Of a stretch of 64,000 bases of DNA, positions 45,121-54,169 are shown piece by piece (positions within the stretch are counted from its first letter, which is position 1; each line of letters opens with the position of its first letter). Below the pieces are notes generated by a model, which saw only the letters and a list, made by a program, of their open reading frames with translations, was not told the origin of the DNA and did no database searches. Source of the stretch: JAKAFX01 sp049965715 (lineage in GTDB: Archaea; Thermoplasmatota; Thermoplasmata; Thermoplasmatales; Thermoplasmataceae). Location: assembly GCA_049965715.1 (NCBI GenBank), contig JBMFWA010000003.1:1-64000 (forward strand), in the 5' to 3' direction. Made by a program: the position numbers and the translations under genes.

Positions 45121-45301
45121 ATTCTTCATACCGATTTATTTCCACTCCAGCACCATTGCAGCGTGAATTGCTGCAAACCTTCCCATACGGGGGCAAATCG
45201 CATTTATCGATGGAAACTTCTTCCTGCATGTGAACCCCTGTTGCCGCGCATGATTGGATATTTGTGTGCGATTTCCCTCCTTGGACTGCTTTTACACTCA
45301 T
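45068..45301 (-). CDS. Candidate small Cys-rich protein beside the MoaD gene (doubtful)
   Basis: A 77-codon frame on the minus strand with five Cys, including a CDLPPYGKVCSNSRC cluster that could bind a metal or cluster. ATG 45301 lies just downstream of an AT-rich ATATATTATTT stretch (45308-45320) shared with the divergent MoaD gene. Its 3' 53 bp overlap the end of the moeA fusion gene on the other strand, which argues against it. No family is recognised. If real, its place in a tungsten island would be meaningful. Confidence 0.28.
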   Translation of the reverse strand: MSVKAVQGGKSHTNIQSCAATGVHMQEEVSIDKCDLPPYGKVCSNSRCNGAGVEINRYEEFMSDALDTLKIFCSADH

Positions 45302-45337
45302 AAGAATTAAATAATATATATGACTGTTTAGAATGAG
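45302..45337 (+). promoter_or_regulatory. Promoter of the MoaD-like gene
   Basis: AAATAATATATA (45309-45320) is a good archaeal TATA box centred about 24 bp before ATG 45338, which predicts a leaderless transcript. The intervening ATG 45333 is followed at once by an in-frame stop. Confidence 0.6.
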
Positions 45338-45613
45338 ATGACCAGGGTCAAGTACTACGCGAATCTTAGACTGATTACCGGAAAGACGGATGATGAAATA
45401 GATGCCAATGGAAAGACTGTTGAGGAAATAATTCAGACTCTCTCTTCAAGGTATGGTGAAAGCTTCAACAAGTTGATGTTCAGTGACGGCAGCCTCAGGG
45501 GAAATGTCATAATACTCATAAACGGGCAGAATATCATCTTCAAAAATGGTGTAAAGGAGAAACTGGGAAATGACGATCTGCTCGATATCTTTCCCCCTGT
45601 TGCCGGCGGATGA
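45338..45613 (+). CDS. MoaD/ThiS-family sulfur carrier protein
   Basis: 91 residues with the ubiquitin-like fold pattern: VKYYANLRLITGK at the start, FPPVAGG at the end. The terminal Gly-Gly is adenylated and thiocarboxylated to donate sulfur for the molybdopterin dithiolene. Next to two AOR-family genes it is probably the small MPT synthase subunit for tungstopterin. AOR loci in other archaea often carry such a MoaD-like gene. It converges with the first AOR gene, whose stop abuts. Confidence 0.88.
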   Translation: MTRVKYYANLRLITGKTDDEIDANGKTVEEIIQTLSSRYGESFNKLMFSDGSLRGNVIILINGQNIIFKNGVKEKLGNDDLLDIFPPVAGG

Positions 45614-47428
45614 TCAGATCTTGTAGTATTCAAGCCCCAGTTTGCTGATTGTCTCGCCCTTTGGATAACCTTGTTCGTCCCATCCCCTGACTTTATAGTA
45701 ATCTTTCAGGAGATAATCCAGAGGTATCTTTTCCCCCTTGTTGGGACCCTTCTCCAGTGCGACCTTCAAGAACCTGTCCGGGAGCTTGTCATCCTCTGGC
45801 TTGATGCCGGCCTTCAGGTTGAAAATCCTTTCGAGGTTCCATGTCCTCTCTGCAGCGGTCATGATCTCGTCTTTGGTGTAATCGAAGCCTGTCACGTCGT
45901 TTATAAGGGCAAGATAGTCGTCAAGGTTGAGGGCAAATGACGGAAACTGACAAAGACCTGAGGAGTCCATCACCTCTGTGAAATCCTGCACGTACTTGAC
46001 CAGCGCCGCTTTTCCTTCCTTCTCTGTCGGTTTGGATACAGGCTGGACACCCAGGATCTCGTTCGATATGGTGTAGGCCCTCATGTGCGATCCGCCAATG
46101 TTACTTGTAGCATATTCAAGCCCAATCCCATAGGCGCCCCTTGGATCGTACGCTGCAACCTCCTGTCCCTTTACACTCATTGAAGCGCTCTCGTCCCCAT
46201 ATTTCCTTGCAAGCCTCAGTGAACCCTCGGCCAGATCGTTGCCAAATCCTTTCCTGTATGCAAGGTTGCTGGTAGCTTCCAGCACAAATGACTGATTTCC
46301 GAATTTGGGCTTGGTAGGGCCGACTTCCTTGTCCGGGATCTTCCCGTTCTCGTACAGTTCCATGGCTGCTGAAAGCGTGTTTCCTGCCGTTATTGTATCA
46401 TATCCAAGCCTGTCCGCATTATCATTAGCGGCGATTATATGGTACAGGTCATGCACACCCACATTTGGCCCCAGAGCCCATGTGGATTCGTATTCAGGCC
46501 CCTCCGACTCCCTCTCATTATACCGTGAAACCCTGCCGCAGGCAATCGGACACGCAAAACATGGGGTATTCCGTATCAGATATGTGGCTGCCAGAGTCTC
46601 GCCGCTGACCATCTCTGCAAGAGGGTCCGATCCTGAGTCAAGGTAATTCTTGTTTCCGTAAATTCCAGACTGGTTTATTATGTTCACAAGTACCTCTGTT
46701 CCATATGCCGGAAGTCCCTGGCTGGTGACAGGGTTTTCCTTTATCTTTTTGAGCATCGCGGTCAAGGTCGACTTATATCTGCCTGCATGTCCGATTACAG
46801 GCATTTTGCCTGTTGATGAAACAACAGCCTTGAGATTCTTTGATCCCATGACCGCCCCCACACCGTTTCTTCCAGCAGCTCTGTGTTTATCGTTCATTAT
46901 CGATGCGAATTTCACAAGATTCTCTCCAGCTGGTCCTATACATGCGACTGATACATTTACCCCTGTCTCCTTTTTCAGTTCATCATCCGTCTCAAAGACA
47001 TCCTTACCCCAGAGATGGGTGGCATCCCTTATCTCTGCTGTGCCGTCATGAACATAGAGGTACACAGGATGATCAGCTTTTCCCCTGAATATGATCATGT
47101 CAAAGCCTGAGTGCTTCAGTTTCGCCCCGAAAAAGCCTCCGGAATTGCTCCTCGTAATTGTGCCTGTGAGTGGGCTCTTGGTTACAGCCATGTACCTTGC
47201 CGCGGTAGGCGCACTTGTACCAGTCAGAGGACCTGGAGCCATTATCAGTTCATTATCAGGTGAAAAAGGATCAACCTTTGGATCAACCTCGTCGACAAAA
47301 TATCTTGTTGCGAGCCCCTGTCCGCCTATGTACTCTCTTGCCCATTGCATGTTTGTGTCTTCAATCTTTACCGTGCCCCTTGAAAGATCCACCCTCAGGA
47401 ATTTACCTGTAAAACCGCCAAAACTCAT
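45614..47428 (-). CDS. Aldehyde:ferredoxin oxidoreductase-family tungsten enzyme
   Basis: 604 residues; oxidises aldehydes to acids with ferredoxin as acceptor, using a bis-pterin tungsten site and one 4Fe-4S cluster. The cluster ligands are Cys290, Cys293, Cys297 (CFACPIAC) and Cys493. Family signatures GGFTGKFLRVDL (4-15), YIGGQGLATRY (33-43) and NDKHRAAGRNGVGAVMGSKNLK (179-200) are intact. It is last in a minus-strand run AOR2-binding protein-permease-ATPase-AOR1, 50 bp after the ATPase. Which aldehyde is used cannot be told. Confidence 0.93.
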   Translation of the reverse strand: MSFGGFTGKFLRVDLSRGTVKIEDTNMQWAREYIGGQGLATRYFVDEVDPKVDPFSPDNELIMAPGPLTGTSAPTAARYMAVTKSPLTGTITRSNSGGFFGAKLKHSGFDMIIFRGKADHPVYLYVHDGTAEIRDATHLWGKDVFETDDELKKETGVNVSVACIGPAGENLVKFASIMNDKHRAAGRNGVGAVMGSKNLKAVVSSTGKMPVIGHAGRYKSTLTAMLKKIKENPVTSQGLPAYGTEVLVNIINQSGIYGNKNYLDSGSDPLAEMVSGETLAATYLIRNTPCFACPIACGRVSRYNERESEGPEYESTWALGPNVGVHDLYHIIAANDNADRLGYDTITAGNTLSAAMELYENGKIPDKEVGPTKPKFGNQSFVLEATSNLAYRKGFGNDLAEGSLRLARKYGDESASMSVKGQEVAAYDPRGAYGIGLEYATSNIGGSHMRAYTISNEILGVQPVSKPTEKEGKAALVKYVQDFTEVMDSSGLCQFPSFALNLDDYLALINDVTGFDYTKDEIMTAAERTWNLERIFNLKAGIKPEDDKLPDRFLKVALEKGPNKGEKIPLDYLLKDYYKVRGWDEQGYPKGETISKLGLEYYKI

Positions 47429-47478
47429 GAAACACCTGTGTTATATAACCGATGTCATTATATACGGTTTTCCTCTAA

Positions 47479-48378
47479 TTATGGTTCCATTCTTTTCATC
47501 TTACCAAATTCAAAGTTGATTAGATTGCCATCTGGTGGTTTTCGTAAGCGAAGAAAATAATCGTGCTGATCTATCCTCACTAGGTACACATGGTATTCAG
47601 GATTTTCCCAGTGCCTGAAGACATAACCTTCGCTGTTAGAGAAATATATGGATCCGTCTGTTACCTCGTAATAATCACCGTTAAACACAATGGTGTTACC
47701 AAAGCGCAACATTGATCGACTGCTGACATGGGATATTTCCATCACCGATTTGACACTCTCAACCACCCGTCCGCCATTCATAAATGTCAGAGAGTCAAAT
47801 CCGAAATCCAGATCGGTCTGATCGTGAGTCACGTAAATTATGGAAAATGAATAATCTTCCATAAGGTCCTTGAGTTTAGAAAGTATGGAAAGCCTTGAAA
47901 CCTGATCCTGCATAGAAAGCGGCTCATCCATAAGTACCAGATCAGGGTCGCTTATTATGGCTCTCGCCACTGCAACTCTTTGTGCCTGCCCCCCAGATAA
48001 TTCCGTGGTTTTTCTATCCAGAAGTTCCTTTAAATCCAGTTCTGAAATAAGCTGCCTGTATATTTCGTCGTTTCCGCCACCATGGTTTATGGAAAAACGG
48101 AGATTCTTCTCAACATTCATGTTTGGAAAAAGTAGCAGGTCCTGCGGAATATATGATATTTTCCTTTCCCATGGGGGTTTATGGACAAGTGATTCTCCAT
48201 TCATTTCTATGCTGCCTTCTGAGGGGTTGAAGATGCCGCATATGAGTTTCATGAGCGTGGTTTTCCCTGAACCGTTGGGTCCCATTAAGAAGTTTCTGCC
48301 ACCCGGAAATTCTAACTTTTCAACGCTGATTCTAAATTTTCCAAGTTCAAATCTGAGATGGTCAATAGATAAAAGCAT
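47479..48378 (-). CDS. Tungstate/molybdate-type ABC transporter ATPase
   Basis: 299 residues from ATG 48378 (ATG or GTG at 48390 is also in frame). Walker A GPNGSGKTTLM, signature LSGGQAQRVAVARA and Walker B LVLMDEPLS are present. The last 90 residues are a beta-type extension that lacks an obvious MOP/TOBE repeat, so oxyanion feedback via this domain is uncertain. It overlaps the permease gene by 17 bp. The metal assignment is from context. Confidence 0.85.
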   Translation of the reverse strand: MLLSIDHLRFELGKFRISVEKLEFPGGRNFLMGPNGSGKTTLMKLICGIFNPSEGSIEMNGESLVHKPPWERKISYIPQDLLLFPNMNVEKNLRFSINHGGGNDEIYRQLISELDLKELLDRKTTELSGGQAQRVAVARAIISDPDLVLMDEPLSMQDQVSRLSILSKLKDLMEDYSFSIIYVTHDQTDLDFGFDSLTFMNGGRVVESVKSVMEISHVSSRSMLRFGNTIVFNGDYYEVTDGSIYFSNSEGYVFRHWENPEYHVYLVRIDQHDYFLRLRKPPDGNLINFEFGKMKRMEP

Positions 48379-49159
48379 CTCTACCACCAAATACCCTCAG
48401 AAGAGCAAGTGCAATGATGCCGGAGATTATAAGAATTGCAGAAGAAGCTGCAGCCGGAGGGAGACCGCTTCCTATGAACTGCCCATAGATGAAGACACCC
48501 GCAAGCTGTTGATATCCGGGAAATATATAATATGCAACGATAAGGATCGACCCTACGGCGGAAATTGCCCTCGCCCATGAGAGTATTACGCCCCGGATAA
48601 TCGACTTGAACAATAGCGGTAATGAAACAAGAAAGAAACTCTTCATTTCGTTTATTCCCAGCGTTGTTGAAACCTCCTCAAAATGAAGTATATCTCGCCT
48701 GTAGCTTGCGCCGATAATTCTGATGGAGTAAGCAGAGGAAACAAAAAGAAGTGTGAGAATCACCGCGAGAAGGGAATCGGAAAAGGTGTAACCTGGAATG
48801 AGGCCGGCAATGAGATGCCCCACAGGCATCTGTGGCTCGAATGTTATCAGCATCATAACGCCAACGACGGTGCTTGGTATCATAATTGGAACCTCGATGA
48901 TGCTGTCAGCGAGCCTGTAGCCAAAACCCCTCTTCCTTGCGAAGATGAAGGCATAGGGTATTGAGAAGAGGACAGCGATTAAGGCTACACCCAGTGCGAT
49001 TACATATGTGTAGTAGATGCTTGACATTATGCCCGAACTGGTATCACTTATCAGATAGCCAAGAGAGTTGAAGGTGAGTATTCTGATCAGTGGAAGTCCA
49101 AGGAAAAGCAGGTAGACGATTATGAAAGGAAAAAAAATGTAAAGCAGCCTGTTTCTCAT
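48362..49159 (-). CDS. Tungstate/molybdate-type ABC transporter permease
   Basis: 265 residues, about six TM helices of the MetI/ModB type, with the ATPase-contacting loop FEEVSTTLGINEMKSFFLVSLPLL (about 180-203, EAA-like). VPIMIPSTVVGVMML near the middle is typical of ModB/WtpB. It lies 73 bp after the binding-protein gene and overlaps the ATPase gene, so the three form an operon. Confidence 0.87.
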   Translation of the reverse strand: MRNRLLYIFFPFIIVYLLFLGLPLIRILTFNSLGYLISDTSSGIMSSIYYTYVIALGVALIAVLFSIPYAFIFARKRGFGYRLADSIIEVPIMIPSTVVGVMMLITFEPQMPVGHLIAGLIPGYTFSDSLLAVILTLLFVSSAYSIRIIGASYRRDILHFEEVSTTLGINEMKSFFLVSLPLLFKSIIRGVILSWARAISAVGSILIVAYYIFPGYQQLAGVFIYGQFIGSGLPPAAASSAILIISGIIALALLRVFGGRDAFIY

Positions 49160-49232
49160 ATCTTCAAGTCAATTACCTCTATAAAAAAGAATGTTTGGAT
49201 CATCTTATCCACAGTCAACTGTTATCTGAATT

Positions 49233-50432
49233 CTACTCATATGCCGACTGTGGAAAGTAAGATGGTATTGGAGCGACTGCTGCGCTAAGACTTGCGGGTA
49301 TGTGCTGAATATTGAATCCGAATGCCACCGGAATGGGATCAAAGTCACTTTTTGCAAGGAAATTCTGACCAGCCCCTGTTATCAGATAATATATGTAGGA
49401 GTAAGAGGCCTCCGTATTCGCGGTCCCATTGAGAACAGTTGCAGCATAGAGGATAGGAGCACCGGGTAGATCACCAATATTGTCGTCAGGTGTGGTCGGA
49501 CCTGAGGAATTGACCATTTCATAAAAGTCAACATGACTTTCTGATATGTTTCCAAGATTGATCCAGGAGCTCAGACCGTTGCCGCCCTGAGAATTCTTGA
49601 AATAAGACAGTCCCTGGTTTATAGCCTGTGACTTGTATGTAAGAGCATAGTCTGCAGTCCCGGCCTCCAGCAGGCCGTCAAGACCAATTTCTACAGTTGT
49701 GAGTTTCGTATAGCCTTTTGAAAGCATATACGAAAATATCTGATCATAGAGCGCAAGAGAATCGTTGTTTGGGTAATTGCCTCCGTAACTGTGTTCTGCC
49801 AGGTATCCGTTGACACCAAACCAGTTATTCCAGGCACTGTTATATTTCATGTAAAGAGAGAAGTTGTTCCCAAAGGCTTCCTTAACATACTGACCATAGC
49901 TGGAATTATCCCAGCCCGTATAAATGAGTCCTGCGAGCTTAATCATCTCTATGGCCTGAAAGCCGCTAGGATCAAGCTGGGATGTGGATGCAGCAACAGT
50001 AACACCCGGTGAGGTGATGCTCTCAAACCAGAAACTGTTTGCAGGAATTTTGTACGAAGGATTTAGCCAGGTGATGGCCATTTCATTTGTTGCGAATATG
50101 ATCATCCAGTCGGTGTAGTTAGGCATCAGTATTGATGGAATCACAGCTGCAGAAGCAGAAATAAACACGTCATAATGGATCCCGCTCTGCACGTTTCTTG
50201 CACCACTTACGGAACCTGAGAAAGTGCTTCCGACACTTACTCCTGTGGAATTCTGATAATATGGGTTAAAATTATTCCCGAGGGAATATTTTAATGACCC
50301 CGCGGCGAAAACTGATATACTGGATGAGGGAGTACTTGAGGTTCTTGGAACGTAATAACCAACGGATACCCCCACAAGGATTCCAACCACCAGAACTACC
50401 AAAACTGTCAGAGTGGTTTTAGAAATTTTCAT
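49233..50432 (-). CDS. Tungstate/molybdate-binding protein (WtpA/ModA-like)
   Basis: 399 residues. N-terminal TM anchor at about 8-27, a Ser/Pro linker, then the receptor beginning SISVFAAGSL, the oxyanion-binding loop found in ModA/WtpA. GSVSGARNVQSG, DVFISAS and DYALTYKSQA match other family blocks. The protein is longer than bacterial ModA, as in archaeal WtpA. Between two AOR genes, tungstate is the likely ligand, but molybdate cannot be excluded by sequence. Confidence 0.87.
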   Translation of the reverse strand: MKISKTTLTVLVVLVVGILVGVSVGYYVPRTSSTPSSSISVFAAGSLKYSLGNNFNPYYQNSTGVSVGSTFSGSVSGARNVQSGIHYDVFISASAAVIPSILMPNYTDWMIIFATNEMAITWLNPSYKIPANSFWFESITSPGVTVAASTSQLDPSGFQAIEMIKLAGLIYTGWDNSSYGQYVKEAFGNNFSLYMKYNSAWNNWFGVNGYLAEHSYGGNYPNNDSLALYDQIFSYMLSKGYTKLTTVEIGLDGLLEAGTADYALTYKSQAINQGLSYFKNSQGGNGLSSWINLGNISESHVDFYEMVNSSGPTTPDDNIGDLPGAPILYAATVLNGTANTEASYSYIYYLITGAGQNFLAKSDFDPIPVAFGFNIQHIPASLSAAVAPIPSYFPQSAYE

Positions 50433-50485
50433 GATAGGTTGAACAATGAATACCCATAAAATAAAGTTAACGGCTAAAAATCACA

Positions 50486-52339
50486 CTAGACCTCTATCTG
50501 AAGTTCCTCCACCACGTTTTCCAGCGGTCTTCCATTTTCATCAATTCCTATCTCTTCAAGATATTCACCAACCATGTGTTTGTAGTCCACTGTAACACCA
50601 GCGGTGGGGCCGCTTTCCAAAGGTGGACTGCCAATCACTCTTGGAGGCGGTACTGTTTTTGCAGGATTAATCCCTTCCCTGTAGTTGAAAAGATGCCTGA
50701 GAACCTGAATACGCTTTCCTATCTGCATCAGTTCTTCCGAACCAACATCCCATCCCATGATTGCTTTCAGCAGTTTTGAGTAAGGATAACTGTTGGGCCA
50801 GACCGACGTGGAGAATAGACACATTCCTGTTGCGTTAAGCACCTGCGCGCCATATACTGAAAGTGCCTGCATTTTACCTTTTCCATGATATTTGTATCTC
50901 TCAATTTTCTGGCGTGGAAAATCGTATTCAAAGGGAAGGGTCAACTCACCTCCCTCATCAAACCCTATCCCGCCGGCAGTGTGCCTTCCTGGCGTTGGAT
51001 CAGCTATATACGTTGTGGCAAGGCTTGGCATGAGTCTCGGATCATGCATTGGAAGATCCTGTCCCCCTACGTTTATGGCGTATTCACTGGTTCCCTTACC
51101 CCAGACTGACGATGCATACTTTGATCCCATTCCCAGAACTTTGCCTATCCCTTCACCTTTTCCTATCATTTCAGTCAGGCGTACCATTGCGTCCGGATTC
51201 CTGAACCCGATCTCAAAACCGACATCTTCCTTAGTGATAACACCCTTTTCAAAACATTCGTTGGCGAATGCAATGACTGCTCCTACAGAGATGATATCCA
51301 TGCCTGCACGGTTGCATATCTCGAACGACATTGACATTGCATCGAGGTCCGAATTGAGATTGAGTCCACCAAACGATCCAGTTCCTTCATATTCCAGCCT
51401 GTGACCGTCTATTTCCCCATATTTGGTGCTTCTTCTGACATGTCCCCCGCAAGCCAGAGTGCATTGCGCGCACCCATAGGACTGAAGCTTGTCCTTTCTG
51501 ATCTCTTCCCCGCTGATCTTCCTTGCATTCTCTGAACCAAAGTCCACCAGACCGACTCCGCCCCAGTTCTTTATCGGTGTGTCACCGTTCAGGTGTGAGG
51601 ACTCTGTTATAGCTGTTGTTCCGAAAAGTTGCCATGGCCGGGCCAGATCAATATTTTTTCTGAACTGGATCTGGATATCTTTAATTGTCTGTGTGAGCAG
51701 GGAAGGGTCTGCCGCTGGAACCTTCATTGTCCCCCGGACAAAAATGCCTTTCAGTCTCTTGGATCCCATGACTGCCCCTAAACCAGATCTACCAGCTGCT
51801 CTGCCATAATCGTTCATGATAGACGCGACATTTAACATTTTTTCGCCCGGAACGCCTATTACAAGAGCCTGTCCCCTGGGATCATTCTTTTTCAATTCGT
51901 CTTCAGTCTGATAGGCATCCTTGCCCCACAACTGGCTGGCATCCTCGATGCTGGCTTTACCGTCAATTATTTTTAAATAGACCGGACTGTTGGATGTCCC
52001 CCGGACAAAAACGGCATCAAACCCTGCATTCTTGAGCTCCGGTCCAAATTTTCCCCCGCAGTTTGCATCTCCCCATCCACCGGTAAGCGGAGATTTTGCT
52101 ACGACCTGAAATCTTCCTCCCAATGGCACAGCGTGACCGTTGAATATTCCGGTAACTACCCCGAATATATTGTCCGGCCCAAGGGGATCAGCATGTGGTT
52201 TCATCTCCCTGTTGAGGATGTATGCACCAAGGCCGTATCCAGTGAGGTATTTCCTGTAAATATTTTCGGGAATAGTCTCCTCGCTAATGCTTGATTTTGA
52301 AAGATCAACCCATAGGATTTTTCCATTTACACCTAACAT
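50486..52339 (-). CDS. Second aldehyde:ferredoxin oxidoreductase-family enzyme
   Basis: 617 residues, clearly diverged from the other AOR. N-terminal GKILWVDLSK and YLTGYGLGAYIL match the pterin-binding start, and NDYGRAAGRSGLGAVMGSKRLK (176-197) is conserved. Cluster ligands are Cys290, Cys293, Cys297 (CAQCTLAC) and Cys507. ATG 52339 lies about 25 bp after the minus-strand TATA-like CTTATACTTT (about 52358-52367), so this is the first and leaderless gene of the run. The two enzymes probably differ in substrate. Confidence 0.93.
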   Translation of the reverse strand: MLGVNGKILWVDLSKSSISEETIPENIYRKYLTGYGLGAYILNREMKPHADPLGPDNIFGVVTGIFNGHAVPLGGRFQVVAKSPLTGGWGDANCGGKFGPELKNAGFDAVFVRGTSNSPVYLKIIDGKASIEDASQLWGKDAYQTEDELKKNDPRGQALVIGVPGEKMLNVASIMNDYGRAAGRSGLGAVMGSKRLKGIFVRGTMKVPAADPSLLTQTIKDIQIQFRKNIDLARPWQLFGTTAITESSHLNGDTPIKNWGGVGLVDFGSENARKISGEEIRKDKLQSYGCAQCTLACGGHVRRSTKYGEIDGHRLEYEGTGSFGGLNLNSDLDAMSMSFEICNRAGMDIISVGAVIAFANECFEKGVITKEDVGFEIGFRNPDAMVRLTEMIGKGEGIGKVLGMGSKYASSVWGKGTSEYAINVGGQDLPMHDPRLMPSLATTYIADPTPGRHTAGGIGFDEGGELTLPFEYDFPRQKIERYKYHGKGKMQALSVYGAQVLNATGMCLFSTSVWPNSYPYSKLLKAIMGWDVGSEELMQIGKRIQVLRHLFNYREGINPAKTVPPPRVIGSPPLESGPTAGVTVDYKHMVGEYLEEIGIDENGRPLENVVEELQIEV

Positions 52340-52563
52340 ATTTTGACAATATGTTCAAAGTATAAGGCTGTTTCCTGACAGACGGAAATCTGTTCCATTT
52401 ATGCAGGAATGAGACAGTATCTCTGGTAAGGCACAATCAACTCCCATTTTTAGAGCCCTTAAATATCTAAGACCGGATCATTTTTGCTGATCTGTGGCCT
52501 ATGATAGAGAAGTATCAATAAACCAACCAGGATTATACAAAGTTAAACACCTTGCATAGAAAG

Positions 52564-52648
52564 TGCGGAGGGCCGGATTCGGACCGGCGAATTCCTACGA
52601 AAACAGATCTTGAGTCTGTCGCATTTGACCAGGCTCTGCAACCTCCGC
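52564..52648 (-). tRNA. tRNA-Leu (CAA)
   Basis: 85 nt on the minus strand. Acceptor stem GCGGAGG pairs with CCTCCGC, with discriminator A. The D-arm contains GAGCCTGGTCAAA, the anticodon stem-loop is ACAGA-CTCAAGA-TCTGT (anticodon CAA), there is a long variable arm as expected for a class II tRNA, and the T-arm is CCGGTCCGAATCCGG. No intron and no encoded CCA end. The first base is at 52648. Confidence 0.95.
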
Positions 52649-52776
52649 ATTTTTACCGACATATTCTAATGAGATATCTTTTTTCCTATGATCTTCAGAA
52701 GTTTCTGAGCATAGCTGTGAGCGAGATTCCGACCACAAAAGTATAGCGTAAAATATCTCGGTATTATTGCTGGTAT

Positions 52777-53004
52777 ATGTCTGAAAGGGAACCGTCAGTA
52801 TCCATTCAGATCGTACTGGGTGATGACTGTTTCAGGATGCTGGAGATATTGAATCCGGACAATGATCAGTCCATACACTGCCTCTGCGAAAATGGGGTTC
52901 TAAAAGTGGACATTCCCGTAATCAAATATAATTCTATATTTAACGTTTCCAATGAAATATTGAAGGAAATAGAGATATTTGAGAACGTTAAAAAAATACA
53001 GTGA
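52777..53004 (+). CDS. Pcc1-like protein, probable KEOPS complex subunit
   Basis: 75 residues. The alternation of two beta strands (VSIQIVLGDD, IHCLCENGVLKVDI) and a helix, with the LNPDN motif between, resembles archaeal Pcc1, the dimerising subunit of the KEOPS complex that makes t6A in tRNA. The protein is small and the similarity weak, so an unrelated ferredoxin-like fold is possible. It is convergent with tfb, ending 1 bp from it. Confidence 0.5.
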   Translation: MSEREPSVSIQIVLGDDCFRMLEILNPDNDQSIHCLCENGVLKVDIPVIKYNSIFNVSNEILKEIEIFENVKKIQ

Positions 53005-53005
53005 A

Positions 53006-53953
53006 TTACTCCTCGACGTCGAGGGATAACTTCTCTGCAAGCTCTTTGTAACGATTCCTGATTGTTACCTCAGTGACGCCAGCAACCTCTGATACCGATC
53101 TTTGTGTCCTCCTTTCATTGTTCATGAGGGATGCAATGTATATTGCAGCTGCAGCCACGCCCGTCGGACCCTTCCCGGAAGTAAGTTCATTGTCCTTTGC
53201 CATTTTCAGGATCTCGTTGGCCTTCTTTCTGGTGTCCGGTGAAAGTTTAAGTTTACTGCAGAACCTGTTCACATAATCCTCCGGCTTAGACGGGAGGATG
53301 TTCAGCTTGAGATACCTGCTCATTATTCTGTATGTTCTTCCTATCTCTTTTTTCTTAACCCGCGTAACAGATGCAATTTCGTCCAGGGTCCTGGGAACAT
53401 TGGTAATTCTGCATGCAGCATATATCGATCCTGCCACTACTCCCTCTATACTCCTCCCGCGTATCATGTTTTGCTTGACAGCCTTTCTGTAAATTACAGC
53501 AGCGCTCTCGCGAACATCGTTTGGAATACTGAGGTTGGATGCCATTCTCTCAAGTTCCTGCAACGCCTGTGAAAGATTCCTCTCAGCGGCGTTTGAAACT
53601 TTTATCCTTTTCTGCCATTTCCTGAGCCTGTACAGTTGAGCCCTGTTTCTGGTTGGAATTGACTTCCCGTATGAGTCCTTGTTCTTCCAGGATATATCGG
53701 TAGAAAGTCCCTTGTCATGTATTGTGAATGTCATCGGGGAACCCACTCTTGATCTTGAGTCGTTCTGCTCAGAATCAAAGGCCCTCCACTCCGGACCCTG
53801 GTCAAAATAGCTCTCATCAATGACTATTCCACAGTTGTTGCAAATCAGTTCACCTCGTTCATAATCCCTAATAAGCTGTGTGGAACCGCACTCCGGGCAC
53901 TTAACTATCTCATCTATTTTCTTCTTCGCTTGTTTTTCATCCATATCATTCAC
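53006..53953 (-). CDS. tfb: Transcription initiation factor B (TFB), first copy
   Basis: 315 residues. N-terminal zinc ribbon with Cys19, Cys22, Cys38, Cys41; B-reader around DQGPEWRAFDSEQ; then two cyclin folds (about 120-205 and 215-310), the second ending in the helix-turn-helix that reads the BRE (VSEVAGVTEVTIRNRYKEL). It recruits RNA polymerase to TBP-bound promoters. It lies 3 bp after the gar1-like gene, a pairing conserved in many archaea, so this is likely the housekeeping copy. Confidence 0.96.
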   Translation of the reverse strand: MNDMDEKQAKKKIDEIVKCPECGSTQLIRDYERGELICNNCGIVIDESYFDQGPEWRAFDSEQNDSRSRVGSPMTFTIHDKGLSTDISWKNKDSYGKSIPTRNRAQLYRLRKWQKRIKVSNAAERNLSQALQELERMASNLSIPNDVRESAAVIYRKAVKQNMIRGRSIEGVVAGSIYAACRITNVPRTLDEIASVTRVKKKEIGRTYRIMSRYLKLNILPSKPEDYVNRFCSKLKLSPDTRKKANEILKMAKDNELTSGKGPTGVAAAAIYIASLMNNERRTQRSVSEVAGVTEVTIRNRYKELAEKLSLDVEE

Positions 53954-53956
53954 CTC

Positions 53957-54169
53957 TCAACACTTTATATACAAATCATCCTCGGGCTTCACGCCGCCCT
54001 TCATCTTAATCAGTCCGTAGGGTTCCTTAACGGGCCCCATAATCCTAACTACCTTTCCGAGCACCCTGCCGGACTTGTCAGTGACCCTTGCGTCCATCTT
54101 GAGACAATCCTTCAGACGGACCAGTACCTCGTCACCTTTCACAGATACTACCTCCATTTTACCTTCCAT
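53957..54169 (-). CDS. H/ACA RNP protein Gar1-like
   Basis: 70 residues from ATG 54169; GTG 54178 and ATG 54157 are alternatives. The beta-barrel pattern GKVVRIMGPVKEPYGLIKMKGG followed by LYIKC is that of archaeal Gar1, the RNA-guided pseudouridylation subunit. Linked to tfb as in many Euryarchaeota. The start is uncertain because a TATA-like box at about 54214-54221 allows several. Confidence 0.8.
   Translation of the reverse strand: MEGKMEVVSVKGDEVLVRLKDCLKMDARVTDKSGRVLGKVVRIMGPVKEPYGLIKMKGGVKPEDDLYIKC

Noticed and set aside
45121..45337. Possible molybdenum-cofactor riboswitch before the MoaD-like gene
   Set aside because: The MoaD-like transcript appears to be leaderless and I cannot match the known Moco RNA motif in this interval.
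52552..52746. 64-codon plus-strand frame
   Set aside because: It runs through the tRNA-Leu gene on the other strand and its translation has no protein-like character.
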